A program made the position numbers and the translations under genes. Of a stretch of 64,000 nt of DNA, positions 1 to 12,163 are shown one piece after another. Every line of letters begins with the position of its first letter. Within the stretch, counting starts at the first letter, position 1. Location: positions 28,173,175-28,237,174 of the forward strand of contig NC_049983.1 in NCBI RefSeq assembly GCF_000003815.2, in the 5' to 3' direction. The stretch is from Branchiostoma floridae. Lineage: Eukaryota > Chordata > Leptocardii > Amphioxiformes > Branchiostomatidae. Below the pieces are notes generated by a model, which had not been told where the DNA came from, did not search any database, and saw only the letters and a program-made list of their open reading frames with translations.

Positions 1-159
1 GCTGGCTCAATACTCTCGCCTGGCCAAGTAGTATTAGTGGACTTTGGTCAACAGGAATAGATAGGAATAGGTTCAATAGGAATAAAAGCCTAGTAGGAGT
101 TAAGTGGCATATGAGTGTTGTCGGCTTGGCCAATATTCTGTTCTGCTGACTCTGAAGAG

Positions 160-207
160 TCCAATTTCTACAAATAGACCACCGATCCGCGGAGCCTGGT
201 CGAGGCT
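160..207. repeat. Single end of a dispersed MULE-like MITE family
   Basis: These 48 bases are nearly identical to 13193-13240. Read outward, the end is AGCCTCGACCAGGCTCCGC, which resembles the terminus AGTCTCTACCAGACTCCG of the complete palindromic element at 8857-9052. No partner end is visible nearby, so this is probably a truncated copy. Confidence 0.5.
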
Positions 208-1698
208 GAATGAATAGGGGGAGGGGAGCGAAAGAAATCGCTATATAATGTCAGGAGGTCAGTTACTATCTCTAAGGAGTGAAATCACTGGCGACTTCTT
301 ACCTACTTCACAGCCTTTCTAGGCCGTTATCTTTTATTGTTGAGGGGAGGCGGCGCTGATTTTCTATACACAGTACAGTATCTTGGCCAGGTCCCTGTGC
401 CGGGAAGGTATTATGTCGAAAGATCGTGTTACCGCCATTAGAAACACGCCCATGGAAGTCCGTGAAGATAACCTCCAAGCAGACCTTGCGGTACATAAGC
501 TGGGGAAGGAGTTTAGCCGACAGAGGAGTTTTATTCCACCATGAAGGAATGTTTAAACCACCGAAAGATCTGCTTGGTGATAATGTGAAGAACTTGAAGG
601 ATTGCCCCTATGAGGTCCTATGACCCGGCCTCCATCTCCTGCTGGGATGTAGACATGCATCACTGCATTTGTCCCGGATTTGTGGAAAAGTTCGCTAGCT
701 TGTTATTCTCCAAGCAGAGGTTGGGTAGCGGGGATTAGCTTTTGGTGAGAGAGATCTTTACTACAGTTTATATGCACGTTCTTGCCTACATGGGCTAAAC
801 GCAGTGATTCGACTGTACTAAAGACTAGATATTATTATTAGATTACGCCCTCGGATGGTTATTATAAGTAGTAATTATACAAGCCGCTAGCGAACAGTCG
901 GGTAAACCAAGGGTAAACAAAACATCTGGAGCTATATATGCTATTACTATATAAAAATACCGCTACCCAACCAGAATAGTCGCTTGTAGTTGTAAAACGT
1001 TTATCGCTCGTGCTGACCTAATTCTCAAGTTTTGTCTCAAGTTCTTGAGAAGTACAGGAAATGAAATAAACACTATATAGAAATCAAAACAAAAACTTCT
1101 CCTTGGTCGGGCAAGTGTCCCAAAAGTTTGTTGTTATTAAACTACACAAAATACTTGAGAGTCCACTGGGGGTGGCAGGTTACAAAAGGCCAAGGATAAG
1201 TACGGTCTACTTGGAATTAGAGATTGTGAGTCTGCCTTACTGCACTGCGATAATCAGAATCATGGTAACATCCTTATTGCTGAGGTCACGCTATTGAAAA
1301 TCTAACTTTGCTAGCTATCTTATAGTTTATGTCAGAACAAATCTACAGTAAGTGTAGGCCCATTGCGGAGATAACCCACTGAGTACGTCCGGTTTCCGTT
1401 CATGTGTGGTGGCCACTTGCGTAACTTGAATCTAACTTGCGTAAAGCTTTCCTAAGAATGCCCCGAGGTCTACAGTTTAGAACGCTATGGAATCTCAAAC
1501 GAACTTGACTTTCACCACGTTTTTTTTTTCTGTACTAGTTTCCCATGGCAGAACATCCTTTCCTAGTGGTCCCGAAAAACGCGTTCCACGATACTAATAA
1601 GACGTTAAAAAGACTGACCAAGGAGGTTATCTATATGACATGAATGTGTTTGGCCCTGTTACTATCTAAGCAAAGGTTAGTCCCCGGCGCCTTTAGAC

Positions 1699-1824
1699 TA
1701 CTCTCCAAGCAGAGGTTGAGTTGCGTAGATATAGTACTTAGTACTCGGAAAAATTACACCCGCGCCGGTGTAATTTTTCCGACTACTACTATATCTACGC
1801 GACTCAACCTCTGCTTGGAGAGTA
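1699..1824. mobile_element. Palindromic MITE with CCAAGCAGA termini
   Basis: The 126 bases start TACTCTCCAAGCAGAGGTTG and end in the reverse complement. Most of the interior is also self-complementary, around a GGAAAAATTACACC / GGTGTAATTTTTCC core, so one strand can fold into a near-complete hairpin. The right half recurs at 11817-11901. There is no coding capacity and no clear target duplication. Superfamily not assigned. Confidence 0.75.
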
Positions 1825-2233
1825 CCTTCAGACGTCATTTCTAAAGGCGTGTTGTTTTTTGAAAGTGACAAAAATCATGGAAGGGATGACAAAACACAAA
1901 GGAGTCCAACATCCGCTTTGTAAGGAGCCGGACCCTATATAACACTTAGATGCTTCACGGATCTCCACGGGTTACAAGGAAATGGGTCCTGCAACATCGT
2001 AATCGTATTTTCCGGGTCAACGATGGCGGTCCGAGTGCAAGCCATAACACATACCATAGATCGTTATCAACACCAGCCACTGGACAGGGCAACAGGAGGC
2101 CGCTCAGACGACAAAACCACATGTCCGACCCTGCTTCGACTCTAGTCTAAGCAGATGTGAGAATCCAGTTTTCTGGTCTTGAGTCTTTCAAGCGTTTTTC
2201 ATGTGTTTTTTTTTTCGTCTTCTGGTGTATAGG

Positions 2234-2333
2234 NNNNNNNNNNNNNNNNNNNNNNNNNNNNNNNNNNNNNNNNNNNNNNNNNNNNNNNNNNNNNNNNNNN
2301 NNNNNNNNNNNNNNNNNNNNNNNNNNNNNNNNN
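2234..2333. other. Assembly gap (100 N)
   Basis: A run of 100 N, the length commonly used for gaps of unknown size. Reading frames crossing it are meaningless. Confidence 0.98.
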
Positions 2334-3151
2334 ATTTTGTGTCAAGTAAAAAAACGGAGCAGGATTGCTTTCATCTGCTTGGAGATAGTACTGATACCCG
2401 GTTAGCAGTCAGCAACACCAGACCAAAAACAGGAACAAAAACAAAAACTTTATAAACATAAGATGAATGCCATAATACAACTAACAACAAAGGATTGACA
2501 ACTTTACTTACCCAATTCCTGGGTTTCGGTGGCGTTAGTCCGAGGACCGGAAATTGTACATGGATCCCAACAAGGCTCTTGTTGTTAATCTATGGACCGA
2601 AAAAAAATACTGGGTGGTCACACACAATGATAGCCTGGTCAAAAGATATTTTTGAGGTTGGGATATGGTATACAGGCTAACACACAGAAGAATGCAAAAT
2701 TACAAATGCCGCCAGGCCTGTCCGTCTTTGATACAATTCACGGCTGCAGATCCATGTTACCTACGCCATGAGTCATCTGATGTACGGGATATATTTATAA
2801 CACCCAAAACTACATCATACATGTATGGCAACGTGGGGAATTTTCCTCGTCAGATATGAATATTCAAAACAAAGAAGTATGTAAGCCTACCTTATGGTTC
2901 TGGAAATTTTTGAAAATCCATCGACAGGTTGGATACCCTAGGCCCTAAGTTCATGATGACTTCGAAAAGGTGCCATACTGTATTACATCCGACTCCGAGG
3001 AGTTAAAAGACTCCAAACACAGTTGACACAGTTGTGGCGTCTGAGCTGGTTTCATCTCGGGAAAATACGACCCTTCTGTTGTGCCCACTGGGAGTTCCGT
3101 TATGCAAATCTGTGGGTCTCTACGGGGCTCAGCCCTCCTTTGACAAGGTAA

Positions 3152-3372
3152 GGCCACAGCAAGTAAGTTTTATGGATGACATCATGGCTCATTAATTTTC
3201 ACCTTGTTTCAGAAAAACAGATTTTTTTTCTTCTTTGGTGACGGTCAACATGACAAAAATGTCTGTTTTGAGATCTTTTGAAAATGGTAGCCACCATCTT
3301 GTTTTTTCGCCCTATCTCACTATTTATATAGTCTGATATCGATGTCATCCATAAAATTTACTTGCAGTGGCC
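3152..3372. mobile_element. Short TIR element (MITE)
   Basis: The left terminus (GGCCACAGCAAGTAAG, continuing into TTTTATGGATGACATC) is matched by its reverse complement at the right end (about 3340-3372), giving imperfect inverted repeats of about 31 bases around 160 bases of AT-rich DNA. No coding frame. No convincing target duplication. Confidence 0.6.
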
Positions 3373-3686
3373 CAATGATACACAAGGGTGGGGAACAGAA
3401 TCTGGCTTGGTGCAGAAGAACGCCCCGTGTCATTCACCCCGTTCTCGTCAGAACACTCCAAGCTCGCGTCTTCAACTTATTCGGCTGTCAACAAACTTTT
3501 TCCTTCACATAGACTTGTGCCATTCTTCAACTCGTTTTTGGATCTGTGAGCGTCACCGGATATATGTTCCAACTCCGCGGATAGTGTACAGAATCCAGTC
3601 GTCGCGATCGGAAGTTTTGCTGGCGAAGAACGGACATGATGTGGGAACCCGTGCATCATGGATCCTGGATGTCTCCACAGGGAAGG
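3373..3686. other. Spacer between two transposable elements; nothing seen
   Basis: About 310 bases between the MITE ending at 3372 and the long inverted-repeat element starting at 3687. An open frame crosses it, but it runs on into the neighbouring arm and resembles no family I know. Confidence 0.5.
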
Positions 3687-4366
3687 CAATACGCGACAAT
3701 CCAATCTCGTTGGGAGGTCTCGCGAGACTGTAATCTGGCCGCGCGCGCGCGTGATTTGACAGTCGGACGGTAACAGCCTTCAGCAGCCCAGCGGCTAACA
3801 ATGGCTTCTCCCAGCATCGACTCGATCGAGTCAACTTCAGAGATTCGTTGTGCTTTTATTTGGCAACATCCGCCGGTAAATCGGCATGCCATGAGCAGAT
3901 AATATTGTTGTGAACCTATGGACTCGATATCGTGCTGTAAATTTGCAAATTTCTGGTCATTATCACAATTTTTGACGGGCGGTTTATGCTTGCTTGTCGT
4001 GAGAAAAACGTGCATATAGGCGCGTCGCCTTACTTGTAGTTACTCGGATAAGTTTGGCTCAAGCCGTAAAAATATCCCACAAAAGCGTACAAGTACCATC
4101 ATTGGATCCTTGTAGATCCAAACTCGTAAGACTTTCGGCGATTTTGACCGTAAATTAGTCGATGGCAACATATCGACTTTGGGAGTTTACGCGTACGTGA
4201 GTTGGGGAGGGGGGCGTGTTTCCGCGTATATGCGTTCGTTTTGATCAAGGCGGAGTCACTTTTCCGACTATGATTTCAGTTTTCGCCAGATGAAACTCCA
4301 CAAAAACGTGAACATATCGATGTAGGGTCCTTCTGGGTAGAAATCTAGCATGGTTTCAGCGGCTTT

Positions 4367-4669
4367 GTGGCCGACTTTTTTGGGTGCGGGCATGCAAGCA
4401 GGGGGCGTGTCGGCGAATGTCCAACGCCTGGCCGTGGAAAACAAATTTTTCAGATCAACGCGTCGCGATCGAAATTCACATCAGCAGGGAAATACTGCAA
4501 ATCATATGGATGCAATAGCCGTCAGTCCAAGTGTGTCAATGAAGAGAAAGTGCCAACATGCATCATATTTTTCAAGATCCCCCCAAATGTACTTGATGAT
4601 AACACGTTACTTAAGCACTGGGATTGTCTGGTAAAAAGACAGCTCGGAAGGGATAATTTCACCATGAAC
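4367..4669 (+). pseudogene. THAP-type zinc finger, N-terminal remnant
   Basis: The frame carries Cys-x4-Cys (YCKSYGC, residues 43-49), then FFKIP (68-72) and HWDCLVKR (84-91). These match the spacing and hydrophobic/Pro/Trp landmarks of the THAP DNA-binding domain. The closing Cys-x2-His pair is not in this exon, and the frame then runs into non-coding DNA, so it is incomplete or spliced. The first part of this segment is repeated in inverted form on the - strand at 5501-5580. THAP domains are common in transposases and bind the transposon ends. Confidence 0.5.
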
Positions 4670-4850
4670 ATGAAATTAGAAATGTGCGTTTTTATACTTT
4701 TTAACGGGAAATGTGTACATCTACTGCATGTATTTCCAGTAACGCATTCGTGTATTCATTGTGTCCCCATTCAAAGAAAGGACTCACGCTAAAATAGGCA
4801 GTCCAAAGAACAAAGGTAGACAGCAGTGCAGCACTCAACACGTCACACAG

Positions 4851-5283
4851 GTACCACCACCAAGTGCAAGGGAATGTCTATTGCTGTAACTTAAATTGGG
4901 CGGACTTCGTTGTCTACTTTGGCAGGGATAATTTATTCTGCGAACGAATTAAAGTAGACTCAGAATGGCAGAAGAAGAATATCCCAAAGCTTGACCACTT
5001 TCACAAAACAGCCATACTACCGGAGCTGTTCACTCAAAGAGCCAAAGGAGGTAAGAAACTCTATGGTATGTATGAAGAAAGACTGATTGTTGATGCAGAG
5101 TGTCCAGACCACTGCATCGGCAGAATACAGTGGACTACTATGTATAGCACAGGGAAGTGGACACCTTACGGCTTACCTGTCTTAGGTCTGAGTAGGACGA
5201 TGTCTGATTTGTTGCAAAAATTATGCCACACAGAAACAGTCAGAGATGTTGAAAGTTCACATTTTAATACAATGTACATTTGA
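4851..5283 (+). pseudogene. YqaJ-like nuclease/recombinase, C-terminal remnant
   Basis: Just after a CACACAG acceptor-like site the frame begins YHHQVQGNVYCC, then WADFVVYF, CERIKVD and FHKTAILPEL. This resembles the later half of YqaJ/lambda-exonuclease-type nucleases (Y-x-x-Q-x-Q-G followed by a D-F and an E-R-I segment). The upstream catalytic E-x-K region of the family is missing, so the fragment cannot be an active nuclease by itself. The frame stays open for about 140 codons to a stop at 5281-5283. It lies between the two inverted arms in the same orientation as the THAP remnant, as expected for one transposon-encoded protein with an internal deletion. Confidence 0.5.
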
Positions 5284-7226
5284 ATGATTATGTGTATGAA
5301 ACATTACCATTTCCCAAAAGTATTACTTATCGGATGCTTATTTTCGTCAATACTGTAAATGCTGTGAGAACTTGTCTATCATTTGGAAAAAACACTAATG
5401 ATATATACATGTAATTATCATTTCTCAAAAGCATGAGTTGCAAAGCTCTACGAGATCGAGTAAGAACATTTGTTAAGACATCTTTTATAAAACATGAAAT
5501 ACGGCTATTGCATCCATATGATTTGCAGTATTTCCCTGCTGATGTGAATTTCGATCGCGACGCGTTGATCTGAAAAAGAACAGCAAATGCCAAACGTTAT
5601 ACATTTGCAGACACACCCACTCATCACGTATGAAGTTAACCAATAAAAAGTTGCCCACAAAGCCGCCGAAACCATGCTAGATTTCTACCCAGAAGGACCC
5701 TACATCGATATGTTTACGTTTTTGTGGAGTTTCATCACGGCGAAAACTGAAATCATAGACATAGTCGGAAAAGTGACCCCGTCTTGATCAAAACGAACAC
5801 GGAAACACGCCCCCCTTCGCAAATCACGTACGCGTAAACTCCCAAAGGCCGATATGTTGCCATCGACTAATTTACGGTCAAAATCGCCGAAAGTCTTACG
5901 AGTTTGGATCTACAAGGATTCAATGATGGTACTTGTAAGCTTTTGTGGGATATTTTTACGGCTTGAGCCAAACTTATCCGAGTAACTACAAGTAAGGCGA
6001 CGCGCCTATATGCACGTTTTTCTCACGACAAGCAAGCATAAACCGCCCGTCAAAAATTGTGAAAAATGACCAGAAATTTGCAAATTTACAGCACGATATC
6101 GAGTCGATAGGTTCACAACAATATTATCTGCTCATGGCATGCCGATTTACCGGCGGATGTTGCCAAATAATAGCACAACGAATCTCTGAAGTTGACTCGA
6201 TCGAGTCGATGCTGGGAGAAGCCATTGTTAGCCGCTGGGCTGCTAAAGGCTGTTACCGTCCGACTGTCAAATCACGCGCGCGCGCGGCCAGATTACAGTC
6301 TCGCGAGACCTCCCAACGAGATTGGATTGTCGCGTATTGGCTCTCTTATCAAAGGTTAGTAGTTATATTCAATGTGTATTTCAATTGTTTATGAGTTACT
6401 ACGAGTGTTTCTGGTGTTTGTGTAACCTGGAATTAGCACTGCAGTCAGAGCAGAATCAGGACAGAAAGATACAGTAACCACAAAAAGGCATTAATAAACA
6501 CAAAAACGTCGGAACCTAATTCCTGCTTGGGGATTTACCTGCATTTGATATGCAGGGAACAAGACTGTAATATTTACCCCTCACCACACCCGTCTCCCCA
6601 ACATGTGAATGTTAAACTATAGATTAGTCCACTCGCTTGTTGATAGAGTTCGAAATATCAATCAATCAATCAATCAATCGTTCGCTTGCATCAATAGTTG
6701 ATGCGTGGCGGCTACAGACAGTTCAGACAGTTCTCGCCACGTTGTTCTACACTGGGCCTAGACAGTCCAGTCGGATCTGGAGACCCCCAGCTCCAAGCAG
6801 ATCCTACTGTGTAATAAGATAGTATAAAAATCTGGCAGAGGAGCGAGTAGCCTGTATACCTTACCCCAACCTCAAAAATATATTTCGTGTACTTGAGATC
6901 GGGCTGGGGTTTAATTTGGTAACTAGGCTTGCAGAGGAGTGAAGCCGGCCCAGGAGTATGTATGCCCGTTTGACTCCCTTTGGCCGGCTATATTCCTTGG
7001 CTGAGCTTTGATATTATCTTATGGCACTATATTTATAGGTTCTACTTGGAGCCGAACATACATGTATGTGGCTTGTCCTTTCACGGAGCCGAGGAGATTG
7101 CTTGTGTCGCCCCTGGTAACAGTCTGGAATTTCATAAACTCTATCCTGTTTGTTGATCTTTGTTGATGCTTGCGTTAACCCGCGATGGCCCAGGCTGTTT
7201 CTATAGTGAAGATGCCCCAAAGGTGG

Positions 7227-7228
<2 letters not shown>

Positions 7229-7300
<72 letters not shown>

Positions 7301-7370
7301 TACATACACGCACACACACCCGCGCGCACAAACATACATACATACATACATACACACACGCACGCACACA
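7229..7370. repeat. CA microsatellite with CATA sub-arrays
   Basis: About 65 bases of near-perfect (CA)n, then mixed (CATA)n and (CACG)n. It yields long frames of alternating His-Thr or Cys-Val, which are artefacts. Confidence 0.95.
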
Positions 7371-7492
7371 CACCGTCTATCAGGCGGGATAGAAGTCCAC
7401 ACTCCCCACCAGAAAATGTATGGTGTTATCTGTTCATCGCTGTAAGGTTACCCCAGGTGGTTCTAACTCAGGGCGTAAACTAACTAGGACAC

Positions 7493-7684
7493 NNNNNNNN
7501 NNNNNNNNNNNNNNNNNNNNNNNNNNNNNNNNNNNNNNNNNNNNNNNNNNNNNNNNNNNNNNNNNNNNNNNNNNNNNNNNNNNNNNNNNNNNNNNNNNNN
7601 NNNNNNNNNNNNNNNNNNNNNNNNNNNNNNNNNNNNNNNNNNNNNNNNNNNNNNNNNNNNNNNNNNNNNNNNNNNNNNNNNNNN
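7493..7684. other. Assembly gap (192 N)
   Basis: A run of 192 N, not the default 100, so its size may be estimated. Confidence 0.98.
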
Positions 7685-8856
7685 TGCCATTAGAATTTCT
7701 CCAATTAGTACATGCGTTCCAATGGGAGAGTTGAGGAAACAAATATGCAATTATCTCAAGAATAAAACGTTCAAGCCATACAAACTTACCCTCAAATGAT
7801 AGCCAACTATGTCCAGTCTCGTGAAATTCATTTGCAAGAATGTCTATACGGCTAATCTTTTGATACACCCCCCTAATTAGAGCACTTGGATTGGCCCGTT
7901 TAGCTTAAAACAGCTATCTGACGACGATACCACTATTTCAGGGGGGTGGCAAAACCCCTTCGATGGAGAAATGTCATTTTTTACAACTAATTCAACAAGT
8001 ATAGGGTCTTTCCTACCGCAGCCACTCCCAAAATGCCCAGATTTCACACAAAATCCCACCAAGAAAGGCTTTCAATGGTTTAAAGCCTTGTTTTTTTTTT
8101 TGTGCTAATGGTTACGTCATCCCTGTAATATTCATCAAGTTCAATAGAGCTTTGCCCCTGGCCCACCGCTAGGATTTGTAGAACATTGAGCGACCATAGT
8201 CCCCGACCCTTTAGATGAGGATGAGAAATACCATTAGCCCGGCGGGGTAGAATCTTTCAGTGGGCGGGCTTACCCGGTCAACTTTAATCTCCAAGTACAA
8301 GGATGTATGTATGTGTAGGAGTGTCTAGCCTGGGAGGGAAATATCATTCAACACACTGAGTACGTGGTTTCCTCTGGGCCTCTACCACCACATATGCTCG
8401 GAGACACACTACATGTAAGGATTCGGATCAGTTTTTTGTCTGCTTTCTCCTTCTCCAAAGCGTTGTCAAAACCAAAGTTAAGTTTTAACAGTTAAAGATA
8501 CAATACATAATAGATAGAATGCTCGATAAAAACGAGTAAAATGAAACAGCCGGAGCCTTAGAGTATCTCCTTGCACCCCCGTTTTACATCACTTCCGAAA
8601 GACGATTTCGTGGAATTCTTTGTCCGTGTATAGCATCCTCTTTGTGCTTTACCTACACAAAATCTAGTTCTCTTTTCATACTCTTAACGGTATCGTCTTC
8701 TTCTACATCAGATGAAAAACACAAGACTAGAAAAGCAAAAAAAAAAGAACTTAACACCAAGAAATTAGAATTTGCAGGATTCTTACATCTGCTTAGAAGA
8801 TCTTAGAAGTTAGACTCAAAGCAAGGCCGAGCATGTGATCAGCCTAGGCCTCCTGT

Positions 8857-9052
8857 AGTCTCTACCAGACTCCGAGTCGCTGGAAAAAATTGTAGAAATG
8901 GTACAAATAGAGGAGTATGCCGGCCAGAGGAATATAGCCGGCTAGGCAACAGTAACGCGACCGCGATCGCGAGCTGTTCCCTGGCCGGTTATATTCCTCT
9001 CTATTTGTTCCATTTCTACGATTTTCCAGCGATCCGGAGTCTCGTAGAGACT
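8857..9052. mobile_element. Palindromic MITE with 11-base target duplication (Mutator-like)
   Basis: Termini AGTCTCTACCAGACTCCG and AGTCTCTACGAGACTCCG face each other. The arms stay complementary for about 70 bases (segments around TTCTACGATTTTCCAGC) with a loop rich in CGCGATCGCG. The direct repeat AGGCCTCCTGT flanks the element at 8846-8856 and 9053-9063. Long TIRs with 8-11 base duplications are typical of Mutator-like elements. Non-coding. Confidence 0.75.
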
Positions 9053-9534
9053 AGGCCTCCTGTATCCTGGTGTAGATAACAATCTACATATGGTATGTGT
9101 TATCGGCTTGCATCCCGCCGCCATCAATGATCCGTCGAAACGGTTGGTGTTGCTGGTTAGGTACTCTCCGAGCAGAGGTTCGGCGTGGTTTAGGCGTGAC
9201 ACCGGACATGAAAACTCTACAAAACATAAAGCCCGACAGAAACGCCTACCCGATAATTAGCTAAAAGTTAAACATGTAACACAATCCGCAGACAAACCTC
9301 TGCTTGGAAAGCAGTGTCTCAATGTGGCATAATCGGCAGTTTAGTTTAGGACCTAAATGCCCCGTGTTTAAACTCTACCGTACCATCATTCACCCGAACG
9401 ATAGTCCCCTTCATGTGTTCAGCTAACAGAAGGGCATGTCACCCCGTAAGGGGCCGTATAACTAGTACCGTATAACCCCGTTGTCGACAGATGATGATGG
9501 CAATTTTGGAATAGAATCTTCTCAACCCATGAAT

Positions 9535-9737
9535 GAGGGTCTGCATGGGGGGTCCCGACACAATTTACGCTGAATTCAGAAGAACCCCCTACGTATTACG
9601 CTAAATCAAGGAAGGCAATTACGCTAAATTTGGTTGCCTCGCTACGAATGACGTAGATAAGACGGTTTTCCCTACTAATTACGGGAAATATAAAACTAGG
9701 CTGCCTACGCCTTACGGAAAAGAGCATGCAGACCCTC
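9535..9737. mobile_element. TIR element with 6-base target duplication
   Basis: Inverted ends GAGGGTCTGCATG are flanked by ATGAAT on both sides (9529-9534 and 9738-9743). The interior repeats degenerate ATTACGCTAAAT-type motifs about five times. No coding capacity. Superfamily not assigned. Confidence 0.7.
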
Positions 9738-9743
9738 ATGAAT

Positions 9744-11589
9744 CAGCCGAGAAGATGTTGTCGGGGAAAACTGAAAGAAGGCGAATGAAAAACGCGGCAT
9801 ATAATAAGACAGTCACAAGTTTCCTCCAACAACATCTACATGGAGAGTACTTGCTTTCGTCTGCAGCAAAATTCACGTTTGTCACATGTAAGTCAACCCT
9901 AACTCCTTGTTTTTCAAAAGAGCCAATGCATCACTCTCCAAGCAGATGCTATTGCGAAAAAATGTGACTTTCTTATCATATACCGCGTTTTTGTCCGCTT
10001 TCCCCACATTCCTTGTTCTCGCTTTCTTTGTGGGACAACCGTAGTTGAGTAACAACAAAAGATGCGGAGTCTTGCCCGGCCAGCTGCAGGCAGAAGCATT
10101 TCTTTGATTTTTTTATATAAAAGAACGGAAATTAGGTCTAGGGCTAGCGGTAATGTGACCCTATCCTCACACCCGGGTCAAATGCAGTGATGCATATCTA
10201 CATCCCAGCGGGAGTGGGAGGCCTGTGTCACAGGAACTAATCGCCAGTGCTTTCGTTATGTCCAAGCAGATGTATGGGGGGGGGGGGAGCAAAGTCATTA
10301 TCCAAGGGCTAAACGGTGTCCAACTATAAACATTCCAAAGTGACAAAAACAACTACGGATTTGGTGCTGTCAGTGTGTCAACATCTGCACACTTGCCACT
10401 AAGACCCATTTTTTTAAAACTATATAAATCCCTATAACATTTTTGGTTGAAACGTACCGTAAGCTTTGAAAATGATAAGCACGTGTTCACGTGCTCCTGT
10501 TGGGGTAAAACACCCGACGTTTCTGAACACAATATCAGCCTATACAGGTCCTGTCTCCCCCCACACAGGCAACCACTCCAGTTCCAGAATGCCATTGCCA
10601 TATAAAACCACATATGACAGAAAATATTTTGAAACAAAAACGGAAACAAAACTGTACAATAAAATTACTTACCATCCCGATCTGCTAATTAAACATAAAT
10701 GAACTGCAGTTTCCCAACTCGCCAATTTGCCAACATGATGATCTTTTTTCTCGATGGCTGCCGTGCAAGGTGCATATCTAATCTATTTAATGTACTATCG
10801 CGGATACATTCCAAGAGCATTCCACTCCAGAAGCGGGTCTTATGATTCCTTAGAGAATAGATAGTTATGCTTGGATCAAGTTTGTTTTGTCAAATTTACC
10901 CAACACGCAGGGCGATCATTATAGCGATCGAATCTTGAATACCCCTGATAATCATTCCACTTCAGTGTGCACGGGGGTTGGGGTGGTGTACTGACAAGAG
11001 GAACAGGTACCGGTTGTTACTGGTATAAATATAATACTTTGACGTTTTATGATTACTTTTTTTTAAGTAGACGACATTTGAGCACACACACATCAGCAAA
11101 ACTGCCAGCCAACGCGTTTCATTATTATTTGTGGGTCATTCTTTAGTAATCCGTCCATTTATAACATAGTCTTTCTAGATAGCAGAGTGCACATGTTTTC
11201 TTGAAAAGTCTATGTATCCCAAATCTCTGTATCCCAAGAGTCTAGACTCTCTAGTCTTCAAACTTTCTGTGTACCTTCCTTCATATCTGATAGCCTTTCG
11301 ACTGCTTTCGTTGAGCAAGAAATTGTACCCGATGTCAGCCATACAAGCAGGTTCGGCGCTACCATTTTACTTTGACATAGTTTCAACGTCTTATACTTTG
11401 TATCCCAAGATGGGATAGTCTTCAAACTTTTTATATCTCCTTTTGTGTGTGATAGTCACTAACTGCTTCGTAAATCTTATCCCGAATATCGTTAACGAGA
11501 AAGTGTAGGGTGAATTTGTATCCCCAAAAATATCATCTATACAACAGACCCATTTGAAGGGTTTACAGTACTGCACACAACGGGCACAG
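9744..11589. other. No gene seen
   Basis: AT-rich intergenic DNA with two CCAAGCAGATG-type termini (about 9938 and 10263), a G homopolymer near 10277-10287 and scattered simple repeats. The small frames show no domain or splice support. Confidence 0.55.
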
Positions 11590-12163
11590 GGCCGGCCATC
11601 TGGATGTTAATCCCAGGCAATCCACATACTTGAAAATCAAGTTAATTAGATGATAATCAGCTGTTAATGGCCGTTACACACGCCCAGGCGTATGTCCTTT
11701 TCTGTGTGATTCCAAGACGCTAGTGGACATTTGAAGCCTTTTGAAAAGCATTGTCAGCCCACGAAAAGTTCGCTGAAGTTAGACGGTCGTGATGGACCGG
11801 TCGGTGACATGGCATNTCGGAAAATACACCGGCCCTTCTCTTACGTGTATTTTTTCCGACTACTACTATATCTACGCGACTCAACCTCTGCTTGGAGAGT
11901 ACCGGCCATCAGGATGATAATCCCAGACATGTCGACAATCCACACATAGCTAGTTTTTCACAATCGATTTAATTAGGTGATAATCAGCTGTTAATGGCCG
12001 TTACACACGCCCAGGCGTATGTCCCTTTCTGTGCGATGTCAAGATGCTGGTAGACATTTGAAGCCTATTAGAAAAGCCTTGTCAGCCCACAAAAAGTTAA
12101 GATTACAATACTCTTAAGTTAGACGGATATGCCTTAGACCGGTCGGTGACATGGCATAGGCCG
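11590..12163. repeat. Direct duplication of about 230 bases with a half MITE at the junction
   Basis: 11590-11815 and about 11903-12163 are diverged direct copies sharing GCTGTTAATGGCCGTTACAC and GACCGGTCGGTGACATGGCA. Between them lie a single N (11816) and 11817-11901, which match only the right half of the palindromic MITE seen at 1699-1824. The lone N beside a half palindrome suggests a collapsed or misjoined hairpin. Confidence 0.65.

Larger units (their letters stand above)
1..3151. other. No gene seen; transposon-derived DNA
   Basis: Only short unrelated reading frames occur on either strand. The stretch holds one end of a dispersed repeat (160-207), a half copy of the CCAAGCAGA-type terminus near 708, a complete palindromic MITE (1699-1824) and a 100-base assembly gap (2234-2333). 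I see no splice-bounded coding exon. Confidence 0.6.
3687..6339 (+). mobile_element. 2.65 kb element with 0.84 kb inverted arms and THAP/YqaJ coding remnants
   Basis: The left arm 3687-4522 and right arm 5501-6339 are inverted copies with high identity, apart from a diverged patch (about 4391-4450 against 5583-5655). The outer ends read CAATACGCGACAATCC and its complement. Both arms contain the start of the same THAP-like exon, so the right arm looks like a copied, inverted 5-prime end of the element, as in foldback elements. The unique centre holds a YqaJ-like exon on the + strand. A 3-base GGC flanks both sides if the outermost C is excluded, which is weak support for a target duplication. 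A DNA transposon encoding THAP plus YqaJ-type nuclease, such as the ISL2EU group, is the likely source (from memory; no transposase core is seen). Confidence 0.7.
6340..8856. other. No gene seen; microsatellite, gap and repeat fragments
   Basis: Includes a short (TCAA)n run near 6657-6680, a CCAAGCAGA terminus near 6793, the CA microsatellite 7229-7370, a gap at 7493-7684 and T-runs near 8090. The frames here are microsatellite translations or chance. Confidence 0.6.

Noticed and set aside
3656-4015. 119-codon - strand frame, with its mirror at 6059-6394 +
   Set aside because: It lies in the inverted arms. Its duplication follows from the arm structure, and it crosses the element boundary into unrelated flank.
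7014-7483. Long His-Thr or Cys-Val frames here and at 29779-30347, 48895-49465 and 51027-51686
   Set aside because: CA/GT microsatellite translations.
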